Made by a program: the position numbers and the translations under genes. 64,000 nucleotides of DNA. It comes from Veillonella absiana (lineage in GTDB: Bacteria; Bacillota; Negativicutes; Veillonellales; Veillonellaceae). Below, in pieces: positions 26,811 through 36,069 of the stretch; positions within the stretch are counted from its first letter, which is position 1, and every line of letters starts with the position of its first letter. The stretch lies in NCBI RefSeq assembly GCF_032970905.1, contig NZ_JAWJZA010000001.1, one strand, 5' to 3'. The notes under the pieces were generated by a model. That model saw only the letters and a list, made by a program, of their open reading frames with translations. It did not search any database and had not been told where the DNA came from.

Positions 26811-26884
26811 GTTTCTATTTGTATTTATTGTAGCAATGAAAAAATATGGTGTCAATGACTTTATTGATAAATCTCAATGTGAAA

Positions 26885-27730
26885 TTAATCACATAAGCCT
26901 TTAATCTTCACATATACATGTTCATCCACTGTCTCAATTGTAGACCTCACATAAAAAATATCATGCAACAGTGATTCTGTAATTACCTCTTGAGCACTAC
27001 CTGTGGTCACTAATCGCCCCTCTTGCATCACACCGATGTGATGGGAATATTGGGCCGCCAAATTGAGTTCATGTAGTACCATCAGCACCGTAAGACCTTT
27101 CGTCTCATTCAATCGTTTCAGTAATTCCATGATTTCAAATTGATGGTTAATATCTAGATATGTCGTTGGCTCATCTAATACAAGTAATTGCGGTTGTTGT
27201 GCTAATGCCATAGCAATCCACACGCGTTGCCGTTCACCACCAGATAGAGATGGTATGAGTTGTTCACGAAGATGACTTGTCTTTGTAATCTCTAATGCTT
27301 CATCAACAGCGAGACGATCTTCCTGGGCTGTATTCTTCCACCACGCTTGGTAAGGGAAACGACCACAATATACGAGCTCCTCTACGGTCATGTCCCGTGG
27401 CATATCTGGCACCTGCGGTAGAAATGCCATATATTGTGCCAGGGACTTGTTCGTATAGGACGATAATGGTTCATTTTGAATGTAAATGGAACCTTCTGAG
27501 ATTGTATTATGACCAATCATAGCCTTTAACAAAGTACTCTTGCCACAACCATTGGGGCCGATGAGTGTAGTGATCTGCCCGCTCGGCACGGACCAGGTGA
27601 TATCCTTCAACACTTGTTTCGGACCAAAAGAAAGGAACACATGATCCACTAAAATAGCAGCAGTATTATTTGTATACTCACCTTTATCCTGTTTTGTTTG
27701 AGGAATAGTTGGTGCTTTCACAGTATCCAT
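26885..27730 (-). CDS. btuD: ABC importer ATPase, BtuD/FecE type
   Basis: A 281-residue ATPase with Walker A GPNGCGKSTLL, signature LSGGERQRVWIAMAL, Walker B LLVLDEPTTYLD and H-loop VLHELNLAA. An N-terminal extension of about 25 residues precedes the domain. It follows the permease gene by one base, at the end of the cbi operon. Corrinoid uptake is inferred from the operon. The family also serves haem and siderophores. Confidence 0.88.
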   Translation of the reverse strand: MDTVKAPTIPQTKQDKGEYTNNTAAILVDHVFLSFGPKQVLKDITWSVPSGQITTLIGPNGCGKSTLLKAMIGHNTISEGSIYIQNEPLSSYTNKSLAQYMAFLPQVPDMPRDMTVEELVYCGRFPYQAWWKNTAQEDRLAVDEALEITKTSHLREQLIPSLSGGERQRVWIAMALAQQPQLLVLDEPTTYLDINHQFEIMELLKRLNETKGLTVLMVLHELNLAAQYSHHIGVMQEGRLVTTGSAQEVITESLLHDIFYVRSTIETVDEHVYVKIKGLCD

Positions 27731-27731
27731 A

Positions 27732-28724
27732 TCAATCCCTCCTCAACAAGTACAAGAAGAACGGCGCCCCAAAGAAGGCCATGATGATGCCCACAGGAAT
27801 TTCAATAGGGCTGAGCATGACGCGCCCCACTGTATCGCTCACGACGAGGACGATAGCGCCCAATAGAGCGGAACTAGGCAATAAATAGGCGTAATCGTTA
27901 CCGATTAATAGGCGCACAATATGTGGCACCACGAGCCCTACAAAGCCGATGAGCCCCGCAATACTAACAGCGCCCGCCGCTAACAAGGCCGCTACAGCGG
28001 TCATCATGAACCGTGTTTGTTCTACAGGCAGACCAAGGCCCTTCGCTGTTTCGTCACCAAGGCTCAAAATCGTCAATCGACGAGCCCCTAAAAAGGCGAG
28101 GAATAGTCCCACTGCCGTGTATGGGAACAGCACGTATACCTGCGGCCAACTACGCGCCGCCAGTCCCCCTACCATCCAAAGCAAGGCACCTTGCACTCGA
28201 TCCCCATAGAATACGAGGAGTGCAGAAATACCGGAGCCTAAAAAAGCGGCTACAGCAACACCGGCCAAAATGATACGGCTCGGTCTCACCCCATTTTTCC
28301 AAGCCAGTGCATAGACCATTAATGCCGCTGCCATGGCTCCGAAAAAGGCAAAGCCCGGCACGAGATAATCATAGCCAGGGAACAAAATCAAAATAATAAC
28401 CCCAGCGAGGCCCGCCCCAGAGGAAACACCTACAATTTGTGGATCCGCCAATGGATTTTTCATAACGGCCTGTAATATAGCACCTGATACAGCTAGGCTT
28501 GCCCCTACCAAGGAGGCCACGATATTACGAGGCAATCGAATATTCCAAATGACCATGTCCTGTGTATCCTGCAATTGGCTAGCCCATAATGTATGCCAGA
28601 TTTTTGACAATGTAATATCGGCTGAGCCAAATACGAGAGATATAATCATAGCTCCTGCTAGTAACACCAGCAGGAGCATCATAAAGGACATACGAAAAGC
28701 TTTTCTTCCAGTAGCTTCTTTCAT
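27732..28724 (-). CDS. btuC: ABC importer permease, BtuC/FecCD type
   Basis: A 330-residue integral membrane protein of the FecCD family, with about ten helices. It has WNIRLPRNIVASLVGASLAVSGAILQ trimmed here to its core RLPRNIVASLVGASLAVSG, NPLADPQIVGVSSGAG, and the ATPase-contact region GFVGLVVPHIVRLLIGNDY. The frame opens with TTG at 28760, but ATG at 28724 follows AAAGAG and is chosen. That places the start 13 bp after the cbiC stop. Confidence 0.88.
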   Translation of the reverse strand: MKEATGRKAFRMSFMMLLLVLLAGAMIISLVFGSADITLSKIWHTLWASQLQDTQDMVIWNIRLPRNIVASLVGASLAVSGAILQAVMKNPLADPQIVGVSSGAGLAGVIILILFPGYDYLVPGFAFFGAMAAALMVYALAWKNGVRPSRIILAGVAVAAFLGSGISALLVFYGDRVQGALLWMVGGLAARSWPQVYVLFPYTAVGLFLAFLGARRLTILSLGDETAKGLGLPVEQTRFMMTAVAALLAAGAVSIAGLIGFVGLVVPHIVRLLIGNDYAYLLPSSALLGAIVLVVSDTVGRVMLSPIEIPVGIIMAFFGAPFFLYLLRRD

Positions 28725-28737
28725 GTCTATCACTCTT

Positions 28738-29403
28738 TTATTTACTTTCTTTACCTTCAACTTGAAGCATATCGTTGCGTTTTACACCAGTGTATAACAA
28801 GGCATTACATACGGAAGCAGCGATGGGGCTACCACCTTTATTACCTTCTACTGTGATGTATGGCACTGGGGATACTTCAGTTAAATATTCTTTGGATTCC
28901 GCAGCGCCTACAAAGCCTACTGGAATACCGATAATTAACGCAGGTTTTACACCTTCTTCAAGAGCCAAACGCAATACTTCGTATAACGCAGTTGGTGCAT
29001 TACCGATGGCTACGATTTGACCTTCTAGTTGTTTACCGAATGTGCGCATAGCTGCGATAGAACGAGTAACACCCAATTTTTTCGCGAGTTTTGCTACGCC
29101 TTCGTCTTTGATCAAGCAATGTACTTCGCTATTGTGCAAAGCCAATGCTGGTTTACTGATACCAGTGCGCACCATTTCTACGTCAGTGTAGATATGGGCA
29201 CCATTGTTCAATGCATCAATACCATGTTGTACAGCGTTAGGACTCATGCGAACAAGTTTAGCGTATTCCACGTCACCAGAGGCATGAATCGTGCGGGATA
29301 CCACACGAATTTCGTCTTCTGTTAAACCTAAATCTTTTACGTAGTCGTAAATGATTTCCATACTTTTATCTTCAATTGCTTTTGGATTTTTAACGAACTC
29401 CAT
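28738..29403 (-). CDS. cbiC: Cobalt-precorrin-8 methylmutase
   Basis: Moves the C11 methyl group to C12, giving cobyrinate. The 221-residue protein contains the catalytic-His region SRTIHASGDVEYA and the motifs GFVGAAESKE and GNKGGSPIAAS. The ATG at 29403 follows GGGAGG and overlaps the end of cbiJ by 14 bases. A longer open frame to 29493 reads through cbiJ and is not used. Confidence 0.95.
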   Translation of the reverse strand: MEFVKNPKAIEDKSMEIIYDYVKDLGLTEDEIRVVSRTIHASGDVEYAKLVRMSPNAVQHGIDALNNGAHIYTDVEMVRTGISKPALALHNSEVHCLIKDEGVAKLAKKLGVTRSIAAMRTFGKQLEGQIVAIGNAPTALYEVLRLALEEGVKPALIIGIPVGFVGAAESKEYLTEVSPVPYITVEGNKGGSPIAASVCNALLYTGVKRNDMLQVEGKESK

Positions 29404-30181
29404 GTAGTTCTTCCTCCCATAAGGTATAAAATTCTTCCACCGATGAAATCTGTGGACCGTTAATGGTAACACGTGGACGGTCAATGACCACAATATGGAT
29501 ACCTAAATCCATAGCCGCCTGTAATTTAGTATCTGCACCGCCTACGAGGCCAGAGTTTTTCATTACCACTACAGATGCTGCCGTATCCTTGAACATGATT
29601 TTATTCATATCATAGGAAAATGGACCTTGCATACCGATGATGTATTTAGGACTCACAGCAAGATCCTCCATCATTTGTAATACTTCTGCAGTTGGTAACA
29701 CGCGAGTCCAAACCTGACAATCTTGGAGTACCTCAGCCTTGGCAAAAATATGCATCGTCTTGCTCCCCGTTGTAAGGTATACACGACTATTTTCATCATG
29801 AGCTAACTTACCGGCTAATGCAGCCGCCGTTACCTCATCTTGTACGACATGTAATTTGTCATACTTTGGTAATGGTACCTCCTTACGTTCAAAACGAACG
29901 AAAGGAATGTCCATTTTCTTAGCCGCCTCTTGTGCCGTAGCCGTTACGATAGCTGCATAGGGATGGCTCGCATCGATGAGTAAACGGATGTTGTTATCTT
30001 GAATGAGGTCACACATGGCACTTTCATCAAGGCGCCCTGTATGAACGGTAATGCCAGGATGCTCGGCCAATTGTGCGCCGTATTGGCTCACGACAGATAC
30101 GAGGACCTCCTCACCGGAGTGTTCCTGCACGCGGGCCGCTAAATTACGACCATCTAGCGTTCCTGCAATGACCCAAATCAT
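29390..30181 (-). CDS. cbiJ: Cobalt-precorrin-6A reductase
   Basis: NAD(P)H-dependent reduction of the C18-C19 double bond. The 263-residue CbiJ/CobK protein shows VIAGTLDGRNLAARV at the N-terminus, the DASHPYA motif and GMQGPFSYDMNK, which are diagnostic of the family. It overlaps the end of cbiH by 4 bases and cbiC by 14, so translation is tightly coupled. Confidence 0.94.
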   Translation of the reverse strand: MIWVIAGTLDGRNLAARVQEHSGEEVLVSVVSQYGAQLAEHPGITVHTGRLDESAMCDLIQDNNIRLLIDASHPYAAIVTATAQEAAKKMDIPFVRFERKEVPLPKYDKLHVVQDEVTAAALAGKLAHDENSRVYLTTGSKTMHIFAKAEVLQDCQVWTRVLPTAEVLQMMEDLAVSPKYIIGMQGPFSYDMNKIMFKDTAASVVVMKNSGLVGGADTKLQAAMDLGIHIVVIDRPRVTINGPQISSVEEFYTLWEEELHGVR

Positions 30182-31002
30182 AATTTATAGCCACGTGGTG
30201 TAATCATACGACCATTTTCCACGTATGTTTGGCTATTACCGATGATAACCAATGTTTGCATATCTACTTCTTCTTTTGTGAAGTTTTCAAGATCAGAAAT
30301 CACCATATGCTGTCCAGGACGACCTGCTTTTTGTACGATACCTACAGGTGTTTTAGGATCGCGGTGTTTCAATACGATTTCTCGAACTTCATCAAGATGA
30401 GTCACACGTTTTTTACTGCGTGGATTGTACAAGGAAATAACCATATCCCCTTCTGCGCAAAGGTCAGCACGTTTTTTAATCAAATCCCAAGGTGTCATCA
30501 AGTCACTCAAGCTGATCACTGCAAAATCATGCATCAATGGAGCACCTAGTACAGATGCAGCCACGTTTACCGCACTCAATCCAGGTACGATATCAACGGA
30601 TGGGCGATTGTCAGCTGGGACTTTATTAGCCAATTCCAATACTAGACCCGCCATACCGTAGATACCGGAATCACCAGAGGATACTACCACAACTTGGTGA
30701 CCAGCTACGGCCAAATCAACGGCTTGTTGGCAACGATCTACTTCTTGCATCATCGCAGTGCCTACAGTTTCTTTGCCTTCAATAAGGTCTTTAATTAAAT
30801 CAAGATATGTCAAATACCCAACCACACGATCTGCACCGAGAATGGCTTCACGAGCTCGTGGTGTCATAAATTCTTCATCACCAGGGCCAATGCCGATTAC
30901 TTTGATGTTACCAGTGCAATGGCTACCGTTGTTTTGGGATAAATTGTTTTCTTCTGCAATAATGTTTGGCTCTTGGCCGCTAGTAACGCTGTTGTCTCGC
31001 AT
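30178..31002 (-). CDS. cbiH: Cobalt-precorrin-3 C17-methyltransferase
   Basis: Methylates C17 and contracts the ring in the anaerobic route. The tetrapyrrole methylase core begins at about residue 34 with VIGIGPGDEEFMTPRA; VVSSGDSGIYGMAGL and SLYNPRSKKR follow. The first 33 residues are polar and lie in DNA that also encodes the C-terminus of CbiG in another frame (106 bp shared). No closer ATG, GTG or TTG exists, and AGGAG stands 10 bases before the ATG at 31002, so the overlap looks genuine. Confidence 0.92.
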   Translation of the reverse strand: MRDNSVTSGQEPNIIAEENNLSQNNGSHCTGNIKVIGIGPGDEEFMTPRAREAILGADRVVGYLTYLDLIKDLIEGKETVGTAMMQEVDRCQQAVDLAVAGHQVVVVSSGDSGIYGMAGLVLELANKVPADNRPSVDIVPGLSAVNVAASVLGAPLMHDFAVISLSDLMTPWDLIKKRADLCAEGDMVISLYNPRSKKRVTHLDEVREIVLKHRDPKTPVGIVQKAGRPGQHMVISDLENFTKEEVDMQTLVIIGNSQTYVENGRMITPRGYKL

Positions 31003-32012
31003 ACGTTTCCTACTCCTATAGTTTGTTTAACAAAATTAGATTCTTGTAATTCTTCTTGTTCTATGTAAGGGGCCATTTCCTCTTGTGTGTAAAATGTAAT
31101 AGGCCACGCTAATGTCTGCATCGCTGTGAGCAAACCTTGTTCGTCCGCCTTGACGATAACAGATGCGGCGCTATGACAGCTCTTTGGTGAAAGCTGCTGG
31201 TCCGCCAATGATTGGGTCACTGCATGTAAAATAAGTTCCTCTGGTGCATCACGGCGACAACCAATGCCTACCGTATACGTTTGGGGACGTAATACCAATG
31301 TATTGGCCCCTACGGGCACTACCTTGTCGGTAATAAGAACACAGGGTGCATCATCCAATAAGAATGACACACGGTTCGTATCAATGTCTGTAGCATGAAT
31401 ATGAATAGTCACTGGATCAATGACCTCTACAGGCACCGTACCGTGAACATGTGCTAGTGCTGCTTGTTCGAACTCAGCTACACGAACGAGGGTACTATCA
31501 ATATAGTATGGCACGGTTTGGCCTGCTACGATGGCTGCATTGACGTTAATTAATGCCTTGAAATCATCCACCTGGAATTGACATTGACGCGCCAATACAT
31601 CAGGGGCTGGTAGACCATTTACGTCGGTAGCCGTCGTGATCACAGGATGCGCATCAACGGCAAGACCTATCATAGAGGTCCATTCATTGGCACCACCCAA
31701 ATGACCTGATAGTAAACTAATTACATTATGACCCGCCTCATCCATTACAACGATGGCCGGATCCTCCGATTTATGGACAATATAGGGCGCAATCATACGC
31801 ACCACAATGCCTACGGCCATAATACAGAGTACACGATCATAGGTTTTAAATACATCGCCTATGATATCTTTCATAGAGGAAAATGTAATGTCCTCGTGTC
31901 CAGATGTTTTGCCTTCTTTTTCAAAGCAAATCGCATCGGGCGCGATAGAGTGTTTTACACGTTGACCTAAACGAGCACCTTTCATAGTGACAGAAATAAT
32001 TGCTGTCTTCAT
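30897..32012 (-). CDS. cbiG: Cobalt-precorrin-5A hydrolase
   Basis: Opens the delta-lactone and releases acetaldehyde. The 371-residue protein has the CbiG motifs MAVGIVVRMIAPY, LLSGHLGGANEW, ITTATDVNGLPAPD and the C-terminal-domain GIGCRRDAP. The frame opens at 32093 inside cbiF, but AAAGGAG precedes the ATG at 32012. The C-terminal part ends with the usual TVAIAL strand, so this end, shared with cbiH, is real protein. Confidence 0.94.
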   Translation of the reverse strand: MKTAIISVTMKGARLGQRVKHSIAPDAICFEKEGKTSGHEDITFSSMKDIIGDVFKTYDRVLCIMAVGIVVRMIAPYIVHKSEDPAIVVMDEAGHNVISLLSGHLGGANEWTSMIGLAVDAHPVITTATDVNGLPAPDVLARQCQFQVDDFKALINVNAAIVAGQTVPYYIDSTLVRVAEFEQAALAHVHGTVPVEVIDPVTIHIHATDIDTNRVSFLLDDAPCVLITDKVVPVGANTLVLRPQTYTVGIGCRRDAPEELILHAVTQSLADQQLSPKSCHSAASVIVKADEQGLLTAMQTLAWPITFYTQEEMAPYIEQEELQESNFVKQTIGVGNVCETTALLAAKSQTLLQKKTIYPKTTVAIALVTSK

Positions 32013-32025
32013 GTGTGCTCCTTTA

Positions 32026-32787
32026 TTAGTCTTTAGCACTTCTGTACATGTGGGCAAAACCTTTATCGTACAATTTGGATAATTCGTATTCACTATTTAA
32101 TACATGGCTTACCACGATCATAGCTTGGCGCAATACGCCTTCCTCAGAGATGATGCCTGCAATAGTTTCCAAAGTGCCACGAATAATGCGTTGGTCTGGC
32201 CAAGAAGCCTTTACTACAATCGCCACAGGTGTTGTTTTATCATAACCACCTTCGATGAGTTCTTCTACTACTTTATCAATCATTTGTACGCTAAGGAAAA
32301 TACACATTGTGGCTTCATGAGCCGCTAGCATTCTTAATTTTTCCTTTGACGGCATTGGTGTACGTCCTTCCAAACGTGTGATGATAACAGTTTGGGACAC
32401 ATTTGGTAATGTGTACTCTTGTTTCAATGCCGCTGCCGTTGCCAAGAAGGAGCTCACGCCTGGTACTACTTCATAAGTAATGCCCATTTTATCAAGATTA
32501 TCCATTTGTTCTTGGATAGCCCCGTAGATAGCTGGGTCACCAGTATGTAAACGTACCACTTGTTTACCTGCCTCTTTGGAGGCTTTCATCACCGCAAGAA
32601 CCTCATCAAGGTTCATAGTCGCACTGTTGTGGATTTCACAACCAGGTTTACAAGCCTCTAAAATTGCTGGATTTACCAAGGAACCGGCATAGATGACAAC
32701 GTCGGCCTCTTGTACTAAACGATATCCTTTACGGGTGATGAGTTCTGGATCCCCAGGACCTGCCCCGATAATATATACATCAACCAA
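32026..32787 (-). CDS. cbiF: Cobalt-precorrin-4 C11-methyltransferase
   Basis: SAM-dependent methylation at C11. The 253-residue protein begins VYIIGAGPGDPELIT and contains YAGSLVNPAIL, RLHTGDPAIYGA and the PGVSSFLA loop. The start codon is TTG with GGGGAGG 6 bases upstream, and it overlaps the cbiT stop by 8 bases. Confidence 0.95.
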   Translation of the reverse strand: MVDVYIIGAGPGDPELITRKGYRLVQEADVVIYAGSLVNPAILEACKPGCEIHNSATMNLDEVLAVMKASKEAGKQVVRLHTGDPAIYGAIQEQMDNLDKMGITYEVVPGVSSFLATAAALKQEYTLPNVSQTVIITRLEGRTPMPSKEKLRMLAAHEATMCIFLSVQMIDKVVEELIEGGYDKTTPVAIVVKASWPDQRIIRGTLETIAGIISEEGVLRQAMIVVSHVLNSEYELSKLYDKGFAHMYRSAKD

Positions 32788-33376
32788 TTGTTTCCTCCCC
32801 TTGCACCTTTGTGGCGCTCACAATAAAAATAGGACTCAATGGATCTAATAAATGATAAGGTCCGGCCTTGCGATAGCGATTGATGGCCATTTGATAGCCA
32901 TGATACTCGAAAGGACGTCCTTTGAGTTCTTTCAAAATCGCACTGCCCGTCTCCATCGTTACGGCTGTCACCACGAGGCGACCACCGATTTTAAGGAGGC
33001 GCTGTGCCTCATCAATGATATTCCCTAGTTGACCGGCACTACCGCCAATAATCACCGCATCAAGTTCTGGCAAATCCTCCATCCCTTCTGGTGCCTTGGC
33101 TTTGATAACCGTCATATTGGATACATTGAACTTTTCCATATTTTGCTGAATCAATTCAATGCCTTTGTCAAATCGTTCGATAGCGTATACATGGCCTTTT
33201 GGTGCACCCAGGGCTGCCTCTATGGAAATAGAACCAGTACCAGCACCCACATCAAGGATCACGCTATCTTCGTCAACGCGTGCTTCATTCATAACAGCCA
33301 TGCGAATTTCTTGCTTCGTCATAGGTACGTCGCCACGAATAAATTCCTCGTCACGAATTCCGAAAAAATGTCTCAT
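32780..33376 (-). CDS. cbiT: Cobalt-precorrin-6B C15-methyltransferase (decarboxylating)
   Basis: Methylates C15 and decarboxylates the C12 acetate. The 198-residue class I methyltransferase begins with GIRDEEFIRGDVPMTKQEIR, a CbiT hallmark, and has the SAM motif LDVGAGTGSISIEAA. CbiT and CbiE are separate proteins here, not fused as in CobL. The start overlaps the cbiE stop as ATGA. Confidence 0.95.
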   Translation of the reverse strand: MRHFFGIRDEEFIRGDVPMTKQEIRMAVMNEARVDEDSVILDVGAGTGSISIEAALGAPKGHVYAIERFDKGIELIQQNMEKFNVSNMTVIKAKAPEGMEDLPELDAVIIGGSAGQLGNIIDEAQRLLKIGGRLVVTAVTMETGSAILKELKGRPFEYHGYQMAINRYRKAGPYHLLDPLSPIFIVSATKVQGEETIG

Positions 33377-33999
33377 CCTAATACCACCAATACGGAATGT
33401 CCAAACCCTTCTAGGTCTTGCAGGGATTCGAGGGTGCCACGAACGATGTGTTCATCGTCGTAACTGAGTCGCTCCAAGGCTGCAGCCGTCGTTGAGGCTG
33501 GCCATCCGCTTTCACATAATATACGAGCAATATGTGCCGGATTGTACTCTGGATCCGTGAGGAATCCCATTTTCTTGCCCTCCCGATACGCCAATTGTTC
33601 TGGACTTGGTTGGCGTCCGTGAAAGCTCATTAAATCCGCATCATGCCACACTTCGCCTAATCGCGCAAACGCAAATGTCATGGAACTGATGCCAGCAATG
33701 ACCTCTATAGGTTGATTAGGAAATTTCTTTTTCAAATACGGCAACAGACTATAATAACCTGTATCTCCGCTTACCATCACCACTACGTCATGGCTTACCA
33801 GTTCCTGCTGAATTTGTTCAGCTAGTATACTAAGTTTACCCGTAATAGCATAGGTAGTTTGACCTGGAGCACGGAAGTCCTCCAATGCTCGTTCACTGCC
33901 CACAAGAACAGTGGCTTTCTTTATTGTCTCAATGCCCTTAGGCACGACATAGTCAGGATTTCCTGGACCTATGCCTACGACATACAAGGTATGTTCCAA
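33373..33999 (-). CDS. cbiE: Cobalt-precorrin-7 C5-methyltransferase
   Basis: Methylates C5. The 208-residue tetrapyrrole methylase starts YVVGIGPGNPDYV and has VMVSGDTGYYSLLPYL and the AGISSMTFAFARLG motif. The start codon is TTG, 10 bases after AGGAG, within the last 25 bases of cbiD, so it depends on translation of cbiD. Confidence 0.93.
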   Translation of the reverse strand: MEHTLYVVGIGPGNPDYVVPKGIETIKKATVLVGSERALEDFRAPGQTTYAITGKLSILAEQIQQELVSHDVVVMVSGDTGYYSLLPYLKKKFPNQPIEVIAGISSMTFAFARLGEVWHDADLMSFHGRQPSPEQLAYREGKKMGFLTDPEYNPAHIARILCESGWPASTTAAALERLSYDDEHIVRGTLESLQDLEGFGHSVLVVLG

Positions 34000-35093
34000 T
34001 GTTCAATAGCTCCTATCTCTTGGGCCCGTTGATCGACTCCTAAAATACGGCCGTCTAATGTAGTTATAATAATGCCTACTTGTGCTTCCCCCCCAATGTA
34101 GCGCTCGCTCCGTAATGATGCGCGATCTACAATACGTTGGTATACACCATTTAGACCTTCTCGTTCTAAAATAGGGAATGTGGATTCCGTGGTTTGGCAA
34201 TTAAATAACTCCTCGCATACTGCCTGACTCGCCCCTTCAAGGGCTGCATAGGCTACAATGGTTTCCATACGACCATCACTCATGCGATTATGCGTGTGAA
34301 AGCTGCCATTAGCGAGTTTAATCAATTTGCCGATATGACCAATGATCAAAATCCGTTTAAAACCGATATGAGCCGCTTGCTCTAGCATGAAACCAATAAA
34401 ATTACTGGTCTCTGCCATTTGATTCTTGCTGATGCCCAATACACGTTCTGCCAAATCTTGGCCGATACGTCCTGGTACAAGGATAGCTGTTTCACAGCCA
34501 TTCGCCTTCATCACCTTTAATTGGGGAATCAAGGAATTCTTAAAGCCTTCCTCACTCATAGGTTTCACAATCCCCGTCGTACCGATGATAGAAATACCAC
34601 CTTCAATACCAAGGGTATGATTTAATGTTTTCTTCGCCAGCACGAGACCATTCGGTACACTCACTGTTACGGTCACGCCTTGACCACGAGTACAGAACTC
34701 ATTAAAGACGATTTTCATCATTGCCCGTGGGCCCGGATTAATGGCTGGTTCCCCTGGAGGCATAGCAAGACCTGGTTTAGTGACAGTGCCCACACCAAAT
34801 CCGGCTTTGAACATCAGTTCACCAGTCGTATCAAGTGATACTGTCGTCTCTACATCATTACCATGGGTCACGTCAGGATCATCACCACCATCTTTCATCA
34901 CCGTTACCTTTGCCTCTGTATCAGATATGACCTCTACAGACTTAATAGGTACCTCGATATGTTGGCCTTGTGGGTTTTCGATATATACGGAGTCTACTGT
35001 AGTATGATCTAGCAAAGCCAATAGGCCTGCCTTCATACCTGCCGTAGCACATGAACCTGTGGTATAACCACCTTTCATGTCTTCTACTCTCAT
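33975..35093 (-). CDS. cbiD: Cobalt-precorrin-5B C1-methyltransferase
   Basis: Methylates C1 in the anaerobic pathway. The 372-residue protein shows the CbiD opening KGGYTTGSCATAGMKA, TKPGLAMPPGEPAINPGPR and GIIGTTGIV-like SIIGTTGIVKPMSEE. It is the first gene of the ten-gene cbiD-E-T-F-G-H-J-C-btuC-btuD unit; AGGAGG lies 4 bases before the ATG. The 114-bp upstream gap shows no cobalamin riboswitch that I can recognise. Confidence 0.95.
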   Translation of the reverse strand: MRVEDMKGGYTTGSCATAGMKAGLLALLDHTTVDSVYIENPQGQHIEVPIKSVEVISDTEAKVTVMKDGGDDPDVTHGNDVETTVSLDTTGELMFKAGFGVGTVTKPGLAMPPGEPAINPGPRAMMKIVFNEFCTRGQGVTVTVSVPNGLVLAKKTLNHTLGIEGGISIIGTTGIVKPMSEEGFKNSLIPQLKVMKANGCETAILVPGRIGQDLAERVLGISKNQMAETSNFIGFMLEQAAHIGFKRILIIGHIGKLIKLANGSFHTHNRMSDGRMETIVAYAALEGASQAVCEELFNCQTTESTFPILEREGLNGVYQRIVDRASLRSERYIGGEAQVGIIITTLDGRILGVDQRAQEIGAIEHWNIPCMS

Positions 35094-35207
35094 GCGTCCT
35101 CCTATGTATTAGTTATATCCGCATCATATATGACCGTATTAAAGTATCCCTTAGGGTATCTACATATGTGGGCATATCTTGCGGCTACGAACTACTACTG
35201 TTAGAAA

Positions 35208-35702
35208 TTAGGAACGGAAATTAACGAATTGCAATTCTACTGGTACATCCAATTGTTTTAACATTTGAATCACTTGTTGCAAATCGTCTTTATCTTTACC
35301 AGATACACGAACTTGATCTTCTTGGATACTTGCTTGTACTTTCAACTTCATATTTTTAATTGCTTTTACTACGTCTTTAGCATTTTCTTTGGTAATGCCT
35401 TTTTTGATAGTAATGATTTGACGAACTGTAGCACCTGCAGCAGGCTCTACTTTACCGTACTCAAGGTTTTTAATCGCTACGTCGCGTTTTACCATTTTAC
35501 CTTTTAATACATCGATGATAGCATTCAATTTATAGTCATCATCAGCAAGGATTTTAATGGTATCTCCTTCTAAAGAGATTTCTGCTTTACTACCACGGAA
35601 ATCGTAACGTGTGCCGATTTCTTTTTTTGCTTGGTTTACCGCGTTGTCTACTTCTTGCATATTAACTTCTGATACAACGTCAAAAGAACAATCTTTAGCC
35701 AT
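35208..35702 (-). CDS. yajQ: YajQ-family nucleotide-binding protein
   Basis: A 164-residue cytoplasmic protein with two ferredoxin-like halves. DCSFDVVSEVNMQEVDNAV, GTRYDFRGSKAEI and the C-terminal LDVPVELQFVNFR are near-invariant in the family. Some homologues bind cyclic di-GMP or other nucleotides. Its role here is unknown. It is a single gene; no terminator was recognised immediately downstream. Confidence 0.92.
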   Translation of the reverse strand: MAKDCSFDVVSEVNMQEVDNAVNQAKKEIGTRYDFRGSKAEISLEGDTIKILADDDYKLNAIIDVLKGKMVKRDVAIKNLEYGKVEPAAGATVRQIITIKKGITKENAKDVVKAIKNMKLKVQASIQEDQVRVSGKDKDDLQQVIQMLKQLDVPVELQFVNFRS

Positions 35703-35953
35703 TTTATACCTCCTACTACTAGTCTCTGTTGGGCATTAGAGCTAGTGAACGTAATCATCATCCACGTATTCGCACTATTTGATACTATGCAGGGGAAAAC
35801 CATTACAGTTTTACTACGTATTGGCATATATACGCAATATTACTCCCTAGTGAAAGTTATCATTTACTTTCACTATAGCTAGACATACTAATAGCAGAAT
35901 ACACTATCTATAATTATACTGTACTATGCATGAGTACTGCAATGAATTGGACG

Positions 35954-36001
35954 TAAAAAAGCCCTCCAAGATTAGATTTTTATCATTTCTAACCTTAGAG
36001 G
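35954..36001 (-). terminator. Terminator of the WG-repeat genes
   Basis: On the minus strand a fully paired 14-bp stem (35988-36001 with 35963-35976, two G-U) with an 11-base loop is followed by GGCTTTTTTACG. It lies about 70 bases after the stop of the 524-aa gene. The remaining DNA up to yajQ (35703-35953) shows nothing else. Confidence 0.85.
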
Positions 36002-36069
36002 ACCCTCAAATTGATAAAATGATTTAGTTTATGAGAATATGATTATAATGACTAGTACGTTTATGCTAA

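Noticed and set aside
29404..29493. Longer CbiC from 29493
   Set aside because: The extra 30 residues are encoded inside cbiJ and have no ribosome site. ATG 29403 has GGGAGG.
33029..33467. Plus-strand ORFs opposite cbiT/cbiE
   Set aside because: They mirror well-conserved enzymes on the other strand, show low-complexity composition and have no supporting signals.
18178..35207. Cobalamin riboswitch in the leaders of the cbi/cob genes
   Set aside because: I looked for the B12 box and paired arms upstream of cbiD, cbiK, cbiL, cbiA and cobO. No convincing match was seen, and the gaps upstream of cbiD, cbiL, cbiA and cobO are under about 190 bp.
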